From assembly GCF_011682065.1 (NCBI RefSeq), contig NZ_VUYU01000018.1:1-64000 (forward strand): DNA of 64,000 nucleotides, given 5' to 3'. Made by a program: the position numbers and the translations under genes. Of the stretch, positions 16,525 to 25,350 are shown one piece after another (the stretch's first letter is position 1; each line of letters opens with the position of its first letter). Source of the DNA: Massilia rubra. GTDB lineage: Bacteria > Pseudomonadota > Gammaproteobacteria > Burkholderiales > Burkholderiaceae_D. The notes under the pieces were generated by a model. That model saw only the letters and a program-made list of their open reading frames with translations, searched no databases and was not told the origin of the DNA.

Positions 16525-16732
16525 TCGTGTTGTACGCGCTGTCTCAGCACGCTGCCGCTGCCGCTGGCGCAGGCCGTCGTGGCCGAGAGGCGTCAAGTCA
16601 TTGATGTGCCGGCGGGCGCGTTCGATGTCATCGAACACCGCGCGCTCGCCGTGACCTGCTGCTGCGGCCAGGCCCACATGAGCCGCTTCCCCAACGGCGT
16701 AAATGAGCCGGTGCAATGTACGGCGCAGAAAA
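16525..16732 (+). pseudogene. IS66-family TnpC zinc-finger remnant
   Basis: The frame encodes a C..C pair followed by ERRQVIDVPAG, VIEHRALAVTCCCGQ and FPNGVNEPVQ, the order seen in the zinc-finger region of IS66 transposases (RRQVfDlP … V.EHra … C.CG … FP..V..pVQYG). No catalytic domain follows. With the TnpB/TnpC pieces at 14760-15180 this frames the AT-rich lysozyme cassette inside one decayed IS66 copy. Confidence 0.6.
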
Positions 16733-16816
16733 TATGTCGACTATATTTGCAGAACTCCGAAGTACGCATTGGTTTGTATTGATGTCATTTCAGAGTTTGC
16801 TCGCCGGTTGACGGCG

Positions 16817-17110
16817 ATGCGGGACAAACAGATAACACTTATCCTGGCTGACCTGGTTCAAGTGGTTTCGCAAGCGATCAACACCATGCTAGTCGAACGC
16901 AATCTGGTTTCGCAAGAGGAGAAACCCTCAGTGTCCAAAGTCTTCCCATTAGGGGCCAAGATTGTTGAGCCCATGCTTGAAAAATTGGAAGCACTGGCGT
17001 CAATGATCGAAGGCAGCGACTATTCCGGTGACCTACTTCAAGGAATGCAGGAGACAATTGCCTTGTTCAGGTCCGCCAATCCACCAACCGATGAGGTTCA
17101 AGTATCCTGA
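16817..17110 (+). CDS. Hypothetical protein
   Basis: About 97 residues from the ATG at 16817 (MRDKQITLILADLVQ). The frame is open further upstream but that part overlaps the IS66 remnant, so the later start is preferred; no good ribosome binding site is visible. The product looks helical and acidic with no signal peptide or membrane span and no family I recognise. It could be a real small protein or an accidental frame. Confidence 0.4.
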   Translation: MRDKQITLILADLVQVVSQAINTMLVERNLVSQEEKPSVSKVFPLGAKIVEPMLEKLEALASMIEGSDYSGDLLQGMQETIALFRSANPPTDEVQVS

Positions 17111-17189
17111 AAATCCGCACGGGGGGCGGAAACAGTGGAAGTGCTTCTTGGCAGACCCAGTAATCATGCACGAGTTCACCCGAAACAGC

Positions 17190-17489
17190 TCACTCATAGA
17201 TTTTGCCCATCCACAAAATCTGCGCCATGCGACACCATGGGTTGTCTGGAACTTTATAGTAGCGCAATCCCTCTGCTGAAGCTTCCCCCCAGGAATGTGC
17301 GGCGTCGAGGAAATCACCGATGGTATGGTTCTCCCAGCCATTGGCGCCCGGCCCATAGGGGGAACTCGGTTGTTCCTTTTCCTTACGTTGTTCATCCAGC
17401 CAATCAGCCCTGAGCGCCTCCAAAAAAGCCAGAAAGGATGGCTCGTCATGGACCGCGTCGGCCATTGTCGACAGGTCGATCTTCATCAT
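17190..17489 (-). CDS. DUF7660-like small protein
   Basis: The 99-residue product has the pattern WENHTIGDFLDAAHSW … NPW … GKIYE, which I recall from the DUF7660 family of unknown function; the family name is from memory. It contains a charged SSPYGPGANGW segment and no signal peptide. Its first ATG overlaps the stop of the upstream gene (17486-18322) by four bases, so the two are translationally coupled. Small acidic proteins in this position often serve as partner or immunity proteins, but nothing here proves it. Confidence 0.6.
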   Translation of the reverse strand: MMKIDLSTMADAVHDEPSFLAFLEALRADWLDEQRKEKEQPSSPYGPGANGWENHTIGDFLDAAHSWGEASAEGLRYYKVPDNPWCRMAQILWMGKIYE

Positions 17490-18322
17490 GTAACTCCTTC
17501 CTGTGCGGTGACTCTTGGCCGCTTGCTGTCCATTATATGCGGCTGCGCGTGATGGCCATCAACGCGGCATACCGCACCGAGCGCCTCCTCCACAGCTTCC
17601 AGCCCCACGTCTTCAGCAATGCGGCAGGCTTGCATGCCGGCGGACATGCGCTCATCCTGGCACGAAAAATCGCGGAAGCGCAGGCGCGTGTGTTTTCCGA
17701 AATACGCAAACTGGATCACCGGCCGCCTGGCCAGCCAGGCAATCAGGGGCCACTCGAAATCAGCAAACGCTTCGGCCACGTTGGGCGCCACGATATGGTC
17801 CTGCTCCCACGCCAGAAAAGCGTCGAACAACTGTTCGCGCTTGTGGCGGGGATACTCGGTACCGGCCGCGCACGACGCGTGGCAGTCGACCAGCAAGTCC
17901 GTGAAAGCGGCGCCGATCACCGGGCGGATGACGTCGTTGGCGCCATATTGCCGCGTATATTGGAAGATGGCGTACGATTCGGCGCAAACCTGGCGGTTAA
18001 TGCTGCGGAAACGGTCCGCGAACACGGCGACAGCATCGAGCTTTTGCTTGCGCCTGCCGCGAATGCACAGAGCTGGCAATGAAGCGATGCGCGCACCGAG
18101 GTTCCCCAGTTTAAAATAGCCGGTTGCCCACAGGGACCCGTGCGCCGCGATCAGGGCGAATGCATGGCGTTTGCCGGACTCGAGGTAAATGCGGTGATAC
18201 AGCCTGATACGCTGCTGCAAATCGCGCACCTCGCCGGCCAGCGCGTAGCCTTCGCTTCTCAACATTTCGTATGCCGCTGCTGTCATGCTGTCCCCGCCTG
18301 CTGATAAGTTTTCGTTACTCAT
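17486..18322 (-). CDS. Hypothetical protein coupled to a DUF7660-like protein
   Basis: The 278-residue product has no signal peptide. An N-terminal helical part contains RIRLYHRIYLESG followed by FALIAAHGSLWATGYF. A conserved-looking middle reads YPRHKREQLFDAFLAWEQD, followed by an aromatic AYFG motif and ERMSAGMQA. I recall similar proteins near secreted-toxin genes but cannot name the family. The 4-base overlap with the following gene and the lysozyme pair nearby are the main functional clues. Start MSNENLSAGG has no strong ribosome binding site. Confidence 0.65.
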   Translation of the reverse strand: MSNENLSAGGDSMTAAAYEMLRSEGYALAGEVRDLQQRIRLYHRIYLESGKRHAFALIAAHGSLWATGYFKLGNLGARIASLPALCIRGRRKQKLDAVAVFADRFRSINRQVCAESYAIFQYTRQYGANDVIRPVIGAAFTDLLVDCHASCAAGTEYPRHKREQLFDAFLAWEQDHIVAPNVAEAFADFEWPLIAWLARRPVIQFAYFGKHTRLRFRDFSCQDERMSAGMQACRIAEDVGLEAVEEALGAVCRVDGHHAQPHIMDSKRPRVTAQEGVT

Positions 18323-18575
18323 CTATATGCAAGCGCCGTGCCACACCGGCGACAATCCCAAGTGACTGATTCTTAAAGGATTAATCGCTGCCTCGGCGCC
18401 ATGCCTGTCAAGCACGTATACAGCAAACCCATGGCAGCTATCAACAACGCTTACATCTGATGGGGCAGCGACGTCCGCCTTGACGCTTCCCCGGCTTTCA
18501 TTGACACTTTAAAAATATTTCCAACCTTCGTAGATGTGCTATGCCAGGCCGGTTCAACCTCGACAAGGAGCGCGC

Positions 18576-19577
18576 ATGAAAGCAAGTCACTGGATCGGCA
18601 TCCTGCTTGGTCTCGTCAGCAACGCTGCGAACGCCGTCGACTTCGAGTATGGCGACTGGGCCGTCGCCTGCGATAACACCCGGCGTTGCGAAGCTGTTGG
18701 TTTCCAGCGCGACGGCGGCGAACCTGTCGCCTTGTTCCTGGAGCGTGACGCTGGCCCCGACCAGCCGGTGTCGCTCACGCTGATGCTCGACACCGGCAGG
18801 GGCAAGGTGCCCGATAAAGTAATCCTCACCGTCGGCCAGGTGATCCTGCACGACGTCATTCCCGAGCAAGTCATCAACACCGATGACGCCGCCAAATTGA
18901 TCCCCGCCTTGCTCAAGGGCGAGCGTGCCGAGGTCCGGGCCGGCACACGCCACTGGGCCGTGTCGCTCGACGGCGCCAGCGCCGCCCTGCTCAAGATGGA
19001 TGACTTGCAGGGAAGGGTGGGCACGCCGGGCGCGCTGGTGCGCAAAGGCACGAAAAGCGAATCGTCGGTGCTGCGTGCGCTGCCCGTGCCCGTGCTGCGC
19101 GCCGCACGGCTGGACCGGGCGCGTCCGGGTGACGAGCGTCTGCTCGCGGCGATCCTCAAGGCCATCGGCAAGCGCGATTGCAGTCGCGACGAGGACGATC
19201 CCGACCGAAGGGAACGTAGCCTGCACCGCCTGTCCGGTGGCAAGGTACTGGTCATGATCCAGTGCGGACAGGGCGCTTATCAATCCGGGTCCGACGTCTG
19301 GATCGCCAACGGCAAACCGCCCTATGCGCCAGTGCCCGCAGTCTTGCCGCCCCTTGAGGCCAATCATGGGAACAGCGTTACCAACGGCGGATTCGACGAG
19401 GGCCAATTGAGCTCCTACAACAAGTGGCGGGCGACGATCGAATGCGGCGTATCGACCAGCTGGCTGTGGACGGCGCAGGGCTTCAAGCTGCTTGACGAGA
19501 CGCGTGCCACGATGTGTCGCGGCTTCCCCGAGGGAATTGCCTTGCGCACCTGGACCGCCAATCTGGCGCCGAAATAG
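18576..19577 (+). CDS. Secreted DUF1176-family protein
   Basis: A 333-residue exported protein. AAGGAG at 18565-18570 selects the ATG at 18576 over an in-frame ATG 42 bases earlier. Residues 1-20 form a signal peptide. The mature part begins VDFEYGDWAVACDNTRRCEAVGF, the hallmark of DUF1176 proteins: a W..ACDN..RC motif followed by several conserved cysteines and a C-terminal CRGFPEG motif. Function is unknown; the cysteine pattern suggests disulfides in the periplasm. It stands alone. Confidence 0.85.
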   Translation: MKASHWIGILLGLVSNAANAVDFEYGDWAVACDNTRRCEAVGFQRDGGEPVALFLERDAGPDQPVSLTLMLDTGRGKVPDKVILTVGQVILHDVIPEQVINTDDAAKLIPALLKGERAEVRAGTRHWAVSLDGASAALLKMDDLQGRVGTPGALVRKGTKSESSVLRALPVPVLRAARLDRARPGDERLLAAILKAIGKRDCSRDEDDPDRRERSLHRLSGGKVLVMIQCGQGAYQSGSDVWIANGKPPYAPVPAVLPPLEANHGNSVTNGGFDEGQLSSYNKWRATIECGVSTSWLWTAQGFKLLDETRATMCRGFPEGIALRTWTANLAPK

Positions 19578-19683
19578 GGCATCATTGCCGACAGGCCGTA
19601 AGGCGCGCCGATCGCCCTCCAGAACAGGTGTCCGTACGCACCGATGCCCTTCTGGTTCAACCCACGATGATCAAGGCATTGCT

Positions 19684-20070
19684 ATGAAACGTGTTACCGG
19701 CATTGGCGGCGTATTCTTCAAGTCCCCGGACCCGCCCCGGCTGGCCGAGTGGTACCGCGTGCATCTTGGTTTCAATATCGAGGAATGGGGCGGCGTCGCT
19801 TTCCCTTGGGCCGGTCCGGACAACCCGGCCGGCATCGGTAGCACCATGTGGAGTGCCTTCAAGGAAGACACTGAGCACTTCGCACCGAGTCCGGCCGCGT
19901 TCATGATCAACTACCGGGTGCACGACCTGCATGCGCTCATGGCCGCACTGCGTGACGAAGGATGCCAGGTCAGCGACAAAGTCGACGAATCCGAGCACGG
20001 CAAGTTCGCATGGGTCATCGACCCGGACGGCAATAAACTCGAATTATGGCAGGCACCGGAAGGCCACTAA
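19684..20070 (+). CDS. VOC-superfamily (glyoxalase-like) protein
   Basis: 128 residues made of two beta-alpha-beta-beta-beta repeats. The first starts IGGVFFKSPDPPRLAEWYRVHLGF and the second ends with FAWVIDPDGNKLELWQ, whose Glu is the usual metal ligand of the vicinal oxygen chelate fold. Members include glyoxalases, dioxygenases and drug-binding proteins, so the substrate cannot be told. Start at 19684 is chosen because the family begins at this point. Confidence 0.88.
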   Translation: MKRVTGIGGVFFKSPDPPRLAEWYRVHLGFNIEEWGGVAFPWAGPDNPAGIGSTMWSAFKEDTEHFAPSPAAFMINYRVHDLHALMAALRDEGCQVSDKVDESEHGKFAWVIDPDGNKLELWQAPEGH

Positions 20071-20328
20071 AAAACGGTGCATCGCCAGCAGAAGATAGCG
20101 CTAGCCAAGCCCGGCTTGGCCGCCTTTACCGCCGCCCATGCTTATTGTCATCCGCATTCGGCAGCCCGTGGCTGGTGTGTCGTATCAGTCAGCTTGAAAT
20201 TCCAAGGGGAAGCAGTTCAATCATGCTTGCACCCTTCAAGTGCCGAGTGCTAAGGTGCGGCTTGATGTTCCAATAAGATTGGAAAACCTTCCAGTCGTCT
20301 CCTACGTGTCAGTTCCAAGGCTTACTTC

Positions 20329-20868
20329 ATGTATCAACTCGCGCAGCATCGAAAAGAACGCAATCTGGTCGCAGTTTTTCGCAGCGGCATTGACGATCAT
20401 TCCATGGAGGGTTTCGTGCTCGGCTTCTCTGACGACCTCTTGCTGTTTCAATACATCTACGATTTTCATTTGGATGGATTGATGGTGCTCAGAATCGCCG
20501 ACATTACTGATGTCACGTGCACCGCCACTTGCAAGTTCCAGCGCGAGTTGCTCGAGCAAGAAGGATTGATCCGGCAAGTCCCGTTCGATATCAGCCTCGA
20601 TCTACGTAACTGGCAAACGCTGCTAGCTCAGTTGTCGACCATGTATCCGCTGATGATTCTCGAATGCGAGAAATTAGATGATCCGGACTTTATCATCGGC
20701 CAGGTTGACCAGCTCAGCGAGGCCGCAGTCGAGATGCAGTGGTTTTCCGGCACCGGTCGCTGGGACGACGAATTGGCGACCCTGGCTTTCGCCGATATCA
20801 CCTCGTGCCAGGTCGACACCAATTACATCAAATTCTATCAACGCTATTTCGAGCGCACGGCGGACTGA
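20329..20868 (+). CDS. Hypothetical protein
   Basis: 179 residues, soluble, acidic, without signal peptide. The first 70 residues contain MEGFVLGFSDDLLLFQYIYDFHLDGLMVLR, which looks like a small beta-barrel (Sm/SH3-like) fold; a similar motif recurs near the C-terminus (DDELATLAFADITSCQVDTNYI), suggesting two tandem barrels. I recognise no named family. The next gene begins two bases after its stop. Confidence 0.7.
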   Translation: MYQLAQHRKERNLVAVFRSGIDDHSMEGFVLGFSDDLLLFQYIYDFHLDGLMVLRIADITDVTCTATCKFQRELLEQEGLIRQVPFDISLDLRNWQTLLAQLSTMYPLMILECEKLDDPDFIIGQVDQLSEAAVEMQWFSGTGRWDDELATLAFADITSCQVDTNYIKFYQRYFERTAD

Positions 20869-20870
20869 CC

Positions 20871-21293
20871 ATGACTGCTTATCGCTTTCGCCTGCTTCTG
20901 TGCCTGTACATCATCCTGTCGGTCGCGGCAATCGTGGCGCCCTGGTATTGCTCCAACCTGATCTCGCCTGCAATGCAGGCGGCATCGGAAGCCGAGCCAG
21001 TAGCCTGGGACGTCACCAATCTGGCCCTGTCCATGTCGATCATGGTTCCTTTAGCCATCGGTTCGCTGGCAGGGCTGGCCGGCATGTTCATGTTCAAGTC
21101 GTGGGCGCGGACTTTCTCGCTCGTGTTCACGGTTGCCGGCATGATCATGCTGCCCTTTATGGGAACGTCGGTCCTGTCGTGGCTCGATTACATGCTGATG
21201 GACATGGCCGCAATGGTCTGGGGCGCCATTTTGGCACTGGCCTATTTTTCGCCCGTGAGCAGCCTGTTTTCCGCCCCCCGTCCACCGGCCTGA
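20871..21293 (+). CDS. Small integral membrane protein
   Basis: The 140-residue product has four predicted membrane spans: about 8-28, a second centred near residue 62, one near 80-97, and one at 110-130. No family is recognised. The start at 20871 lies two bases after the preceding gene's stop, so the two are probably co-transcribed. A similar four-span protein follows at 21337. Confidence 0.7.
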   Translation: MTAYRFRLLLCLYIILSVAAIVAPWYCSNLISPAMQAASEAEPVAWDVTNLALSMSIMVPLAIGSLAGLAGMFMFKSWARTFSLVFTVAGMIMLPFMGTSVLSWLDYMLMDMAAMVWGAILALAYFSPVSSLFSAPRPPA

Positions 21294-21336
21294 GCCCCCC
21301 GTCCACCAGCTTTCTTACACCTGCGCAGTACTCTCC

Positions 21337-21750
21337 ATGTCTCTTCCAATGCCGCTGTATGCCCGCCTTGCCCAGTATCTCCTCTTCGTCGTCCTGACGG
21401 CGATGGCCGCCTGGTGCGCACGGGTCTTTATCCTGGATAATCACAATGTGATGATGCTGGTGTTTTTCATCTGGCTGTGCGCTACCATCGTCGGCCTGTA
21501 CCGGCGCGTGGCATGGGGCCGCTTTTACGTCTCCTGCGTCAGCGTGCTGTCGGCGTTTACCATTGCACTGTCGATGATTCCATTCGACCCCTACCGGCTT
21601 TCGGAACAGCACGCACACACCCTGCACGGCATCATCAACTTGTCGCCCTTGCTTGCCTGGCTGCTCGTTGTCGCTACGGCGGTGCTGGTCCTGTTGCCTG
21701 CATTGCTTATCGGCATACGAAAAGACTGGTTCCGCAGCGCCTGGTGGTAA
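21337..21750 (+). CDS. Small integral membrane protein
   Basis: 137 residues with four predicted spans separated by short loops; the third segment is followed by the periplasmic-looking DPYRLSEQHAHTLHG loop. It follows another four-span gene by 43 bases and is probably in the same unit. No family or function can be assigned. Confidence 0.7.
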   Translation: MSLPMPLYARLAQYLLFVVLTAMAAWCARVFILDNHNVMMLVFFIWLCATIVGLYRRVAWGRFYVSCVSVLSAFTIALSMIPFDPYRLSEQHAHTLHGIINLSPLLAWLLVVATAVLVLLPALLIGIRKDWFRSAWW

Positions 21751-21795
21751 GGCGCTTGATGCGGCAAATTTACATAATGAATCAACGAGGCAGAC

Positions 21796-22320
21796 ATGAT
21801 TAATCGACTTGGGTGGGCTGCATCGGCGGCCCTGTTTCTGTGCGCGCTGACTGTCCCCGCATGGGCCGCGCAGATCACCGTCTACAAAGCCAAGCGCGTG
21901 CTGGAATACAAGGGTGACGGCGCGACGCGCACCTACAAGATCGGCCTGGGCGGCTCGCCCGTCGGCCGCAAGCTGCGCCAGGGCGACCGCAAGACGCCCG
22001 AGGGCAGCTACGTCATCACGCACAAAAATCCGCAGAGCCAGTTCTACCTCTCGCTCGGCATCAGCTATCCCAACCTGGACGACGCCGCACTGGGCCACAA
22101 AGCCGGCCTCATCTCCACCCAGCAGTACACGGCGATGACGACGGCGATCCAGCAAGGCCGCGCGCCCTCCCAGCACACGCCGCTCGGCGGCGATATCTTC
22201 ATCCACGGCAAAGGCGCCGGCAGCGACTGGACCTGGGGCTGCATCGCCCTCGACGACAAACAGATGCGCGAGCTCTACGAGCTGGTGCGACCCGGCGACA
22301 AGGTCAGCATCCAGCCCTAA
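21796..22320 (+). CDS. L,D-transpeptidase (YkuD domain)
   Basis: Periplasmic cysteine enzyme that cross-links or modifies peptidoglycan stem peptides. The 174-residue protein has a signal peptide ending near AWA (residue 24) and then a compact YkuD domain. His137 in DIFIHG and Cys149 in WTWGCIAL match the H…GC catalytic signature, though the usual SxGC(I/V)R has TWGCIAL here. It has no peptidoglycan-binding domain. Its stop overlaps the end of the convergent LysR gene by four bases. Confidence 0.9.
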   Translation: MINRLGWAASAALFLCALTVPAWAAQITVYKAKRVLEYKGDGATRTYKIGLGGSPVGRKLRQGDRKTPEGSYVITHKNPQSQFYLSLGISYPNLDDAALGHKAGLISTQQYTAMTTAIQQGRAPSQHTPLGGDIFIHGKGAGSDWTWGCIALDDKQMRELYELVRPGDKVSIQP

Positions 22321-23207
22321 CCCTGCTTGAGCTTGTCGATGAACCAGCGGCCGGCGCGGCCCGGCGGATTGTCCGCCAGATGGATCGCATGCATCGAAAA
22401 TCCCGGCCCCGAAGTTGGAAACAGCTCAAGGTGAATCGGCACCAGCGCGCCGCTGCGCAGATCGTCCTCCACCATGTGGCGCGGCATGTGCCCCCAGCCC
22501 AGGCCGGCGCGCAAAAAAGCGTGCTTGGCGCCCAGGTCCGCCAGGCGCCAGACGCGCGTGGACAACACGCCGAAATCGCGACCCGCGGTCAGCGATGAGC
22601 GGTCCGTCAACACCAGCTGGATATGCTCGGCAGCCACCGAGCGCAACACCATGCCTTGCAGCGCCGCCAGCGGATGGGTTGGCGCCACCACCGTTACCGC
22701 CGCCACGCTCAGCAAATATTCGGAGGCGCAGCCGGCCGGAATTTCCGGCAGCGAGCCGATCACCGCCACCCTGCAGTTTCCATCCAACAAAGGCTGCAAC
22801 ACCGCACCGAGCGCTTCCACGTACAGCCGCAGCGGCGTCGACGGAAACGCTTCATGAAAGGCGCGCACCGCGCAGGTCAGGTTGGCGATCGGATACATCA
22901 CATCCACCGCCACCGCCAGCTCCGGTTCCAGCCCTTCCGCCAGGCTGCGCGCCTTGGCCTTGAACTCATCCATGCTGTGCGCCGCCGCGCGCGCCATCTC
23001 CAGCAGCGCCCGGCCCGCCTCGGTCAGCTGCGGGTAGCGCCCGGTCCGCTCGAACAGCGCAAAGCCCACCTGCGCCTCCAGATTGGCCAGGGTCGTGCTC
23101 ACCACCGACTGCGCGCGCCGCAACTTGCGCCCGGCTGCGGAAAAACTCCCTTCATCGGCTGCCGCAATGAAGGTGCGCAGCTGGTCCATCGACATCCCGT
23201 CAAGCAT
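22317..23207 (-). CDS. LysR-family transcriptional regulator
   Basis: 296 residues with an N-terminal winged helix-turn-helix (MDQLRTFIAAADEGSFSAAGRKL) and a C-terminal effector-binding domain of two Rossmann-like lobes. AAGGAG lies about 8 bases upstream of the ATG at 23207. It is transcribed divergently from a pirin gene and a DoxX gene, a common LysR/pirin/DoxX grouping. It therefore probably controls them in response to an unknown, perhaps oxidative, signal from the 105-base shared promoter region. Confidence 0.93.
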   Translation of the reverse strand: MLDGMSMDQLRTFIAAADEGSFSAAGRKLRRAQSVVSTTLANLEAQVGFALFERTGRYPQLTEAGRALLEMARAAAHSMDEFKAKARSLAEGLEPELAVAVDVMYPIANLTCAVRAFHEAFPSTPLRLYVEALGAVLQPLLDGNCRVAVIGSLPEIPAGCASEYLLSVAAVTVVAPTHPLAALQGMVLRSVAAEHIQLVLTDRSSLTAGRDFGVLSTRVWRLADLGAKHAFLRAGLGWGHMPRHMVEDDLRSGALVPIHLELFPTSGPGFSMHAIHLADNPPGRAGRWFIDKLKQG

Positions 23208-23312
23208 ATATCTACTCCTTGGATACTATCGATCTGATTATATAGGCTTCTTGGATGGATGAGGAAGGCATAAGATTCACTCATGCACTACCAACCAACA
23301 CCGGAGGACACC

Positions 23313-24161
23313 ATGAACATGAATCAATCGCATCTCAAACAAACCCCAGCAGCGCAACGTCAACTGGCAGTGCGTTCCGCCGGCCGCAGCCGTGGCGGTA
23401 TCAACCGGCTCGTGAGCCCCGGCGATATCGGCCAGTTGATCAAGCCATTTGTGTTTCTCGACCTGTTCCAGCTCGGCGCCAACGGCAGCAACATGGGCAT
23501 GCACCCGCACTCGGGCATCGCCACCGTCACCGTCGTGCTCGACGGCGCCATCGCCTACACCGAAACCACCGGCAGCGAAGGCGTGCTGCCGAGCGGCGGG
23601 GTGGAGTGGATGAGCGCCGGCGGCGGCGTCTGGCACGACGGCGGCGCGGTTCCCGGCCAGCCGGTCACCGGCTTCCAGCTGTGGCTGGCCCTGCCGGAAG
23701 AAGATGAAAACGGCCCCGCGCAAAGCCAGTACCTGTCGCCGCAGCAAGTGCAGAGTCATGGCCCGGCCCGCGTAATCATCGGCAACTACGGCGACGCCAG
23801 CAGCCTGATTCGTCCACGCGCCCCGATCAACTATTTGCACGTCACACTGGCCGACGGCGAACAATGGACCTACACGCCGCCCGCCGGCCACGGCGTGGCC
23901 TGGGTCTCGGTTGCCAGCGGCGCGCTGCAGACAGCGGGCACCGTCGTCAAGCGCGAAGTGGCGGTGTTCGAAGAAGGCGAGGGCGCAATCGACTTTGTGG
24001 CCCAGGGCCGGACCGAATTCGTGCTCGGTTCCGCCCCCAAGCATCCGCATGAGCTGGTTACTGGCTATTACTCGGTCCACACCAACGCGCAAGCGCTGGC
24101 CAGGGGCGAGAAAGAAATCGATCGTATCGGCGCCCAGCTGCGTGCGGCAAAACTGATGTAA
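23313..24161 (+). CDS. Pirin-family protein
   Basis: A bicupin protein; relatives include metal-dependent quercetinases and transcriptional cofactors. The 282-residue product has the metal-binding motif MHPHSGIATVT in the N-terminal cupin, followed by GGVEWMSAGGGVWHD, supplying the three His and one Glu typical of pirins. The start at 23313 is chosen for GGAGG at 23303-23307; an ATG 30 bases earlier is in frame but lacks a site. It is divergent from the LysR gene and followed by doxX. Confidence 0.93.
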   Translation: MNMNQSHLKQTPAAQRQLAVRSAGRSRGGINRLVSPGDIGQLIKPFVFLDLFQLGANGSNMGMHPHSGIATVTVVLDGAIAYTETTGSEGVLPSGGVEWMSAGGGVWHDGGAVPGQPVTGFQLWLALPEEDENGPAQSQYLSPQQVQSHGPARVIIGNYGDASSLIRPRAPINYLHVTLADGEQWTYTPPAGHGVAWVSVASGALQTAGTVVKREVAVFEEGEGAIDFVAQGRTEFVLGSAPKHPHELVTGYYSVHTNAQALARGEKEIDRIGAQLRAAKLM

Positions 24162-24205
24162 GTGCTGTACCCAACAATCTGACTACTCTATTAAAAGGAC
24201 TTACC

Positions 24206-24625
24206 ATGAACACCACCAACAACAATACTTCCGTCATCCCCGTCATTGGCCGCGTGCTGCTGGCCGCGATCTTCATCTTCAGCGCGCTTGGCAAAATCAT
24301 GGCGCCGGGAGCCACCATCGGCTACATCGAGGCCATGGGCCTGCCGCTCGCCTCGGCCGGCCTGGTCATCGCGATCGCGGTCGAACTGGTGGGCGGCCTG
24401 ATGCTCGCCTTCGGCATCAAAACCCGCGCGGTGGCATTGGGCCTGGCACTGTTTTCGATCGTGACCGGGCTGGTATTCCACCATGCGATCGGCGACCAGA
24501 ACCAGCTGATTCACCTGATGAAAAACCTGGCAATGGCCGGTGGCTTGCTGCAAGTGGTCGCCTTCGGCGCCGGTGCCTACAGCCTGGACAACAAAGCGGT
24601 TCGCCCCGCAGGACACCTTGCTTGA
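24206..24625 (+). CDS. DoxX-family membrane protein
   Basis: 139 residues with four membrane helices. The first carries the family pattern IGRVLLAAIFIFSALGKI and the second contains AIAVELVGGLMLAFG. DoxX proteins are linked to redox defence and quinone/thiol pathways, but the biochemical role is not settled. It lies 44 bases downstream of the pirin gene in the same direction, with AAAAGGA before the ATG. Confidence 0.9.
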   Translation: MNTTNNNTSVIPVIGRVLLAAIFIFSALGKIMAPGATIGYIEAMGLPLASAGLVIAIAVELVGGLMLAFGIKTRAVALGLALFSIVTGLVFHHAIGDQNQLIHLMKNLAMAGGLLQVVAFGAGAYSLDNKAVRPAGHLA

Positions 24626-24651
24626 GGCGCACCGCCGGTGTCCGCACCGCC

Positions 24652-24671
24652 GGTGTCAGGTCTGACAAACG
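24652..24671. repeat. 20-bp repeat with internal palindrome, copy 1
   Basis: GGTGTCAGGTCTGACAAACG, containing the dyad TGTCAG-GT-CTGACA. An identical copy stands at 25298-25317, so the pair brackets the gene at 24748-25293. Confidence 0.8.
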
Positions 24672-24747
24672 GACACGAGCTGGGCTGGGAATAGCAGCTG
24701 GGCTCGTGTACGATTCTCCAACCTGAAATTGTTTTGGAATCGCCCGA

Positions 24748-25293
24748 ATGTTACTGGAAGATCTCGCCACGCACTGCCCGCTTCACCGCGATGCGCTCAA
24801 TGACGGGTACGTCATTATTTCGTACGGCTTGTACCGCCACAGCGCGGCGTTCATGGAAGCCCACCGCAACCTGTTTCCCAACTCAAGATTAACGGTGTTG
24901 GGTGGTTGCATGGTGCAGGACGAAATCATCTACTGCGTACGCTATTGCAATGCCTGCCGCAAAGCCCATTTTCAGTGGGCGACACAACATAATTCGTTTG
25001 CTGGCTTGCCGCACATGGCCGAGGACTTCGAGCGCGTCCTGCACATGCGCTTCGGCATGGAAACCTCTGTTCACACCGTTCCCCCCGAAGTGCACGAGCT
25101 GATGCGGGCACACAAACTAGTCAATGCCGTCAAAGTCCTGCAACGCGCCAACCCGGGCGTGGAGATTCCCGAGTTGCGCGCACACATGCGCTACCTCGCC
25201 CGCAGCGCGGAACTGGAGCACGCGGTCCGGATGATGCGCCAGGGCGGTCCACACCTGGCATACAGAGAGCACGGAATAACGCTGTTGTCATAA
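24748..25293 (+). CDS. Hypothetical protein
   Basis: 181 residues, no signal peptide or membrane span. It contains a CxxC-like cluster (CVRYCNACRKAH) and a histidine-rich middle, which could bind a metal, and a helical C-terminal half. No family recognised. The gene is bracketed by two identical 20-bp palindromic repeats, which suggests it moves or was inserted as a unit, but no transposase is nearby. Confidence 0.65.
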   Translation: MLLEDLATHCPLHRDALNDGYVIISYGLYRHSAAFMEAHRNLFPNSRLTVLGGCMVQDEIIYCVRYCNACRKAHFQWATQHNSFAGLPHMAEDFERVLHMRFGMETSVHTVPPEVHELMRAHKLVNAVKVLQRANPGVEIPELRAHMRYLARSAELEHAVRMMRQGGPHLAYREHGITLLS

Positions 25294-25297
25294 CACG

Positions 25298-25317
25298 GGT
25301 GTCAGGTCTGACAAACG
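25298..25317. repeat. 20-bp repeat with internal palindrome, copy 2
   Basis: Identical to the copy at 24652-24671 and in the same orientation, four bases after the stop of the gene they bracket. Confidence 0.8.
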
Positions 25318-25350
25318 CGCACCTCGCCTACACCGACGAAAGATGACTAC

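Noticed and set aside
20104-20120. GCCAAGC-CCG-GCTTGGC hairpin after the VOC gene
   Set aside because: A neat stem but without a U tract and 33 bases from the stop; too weak to call a terminator.
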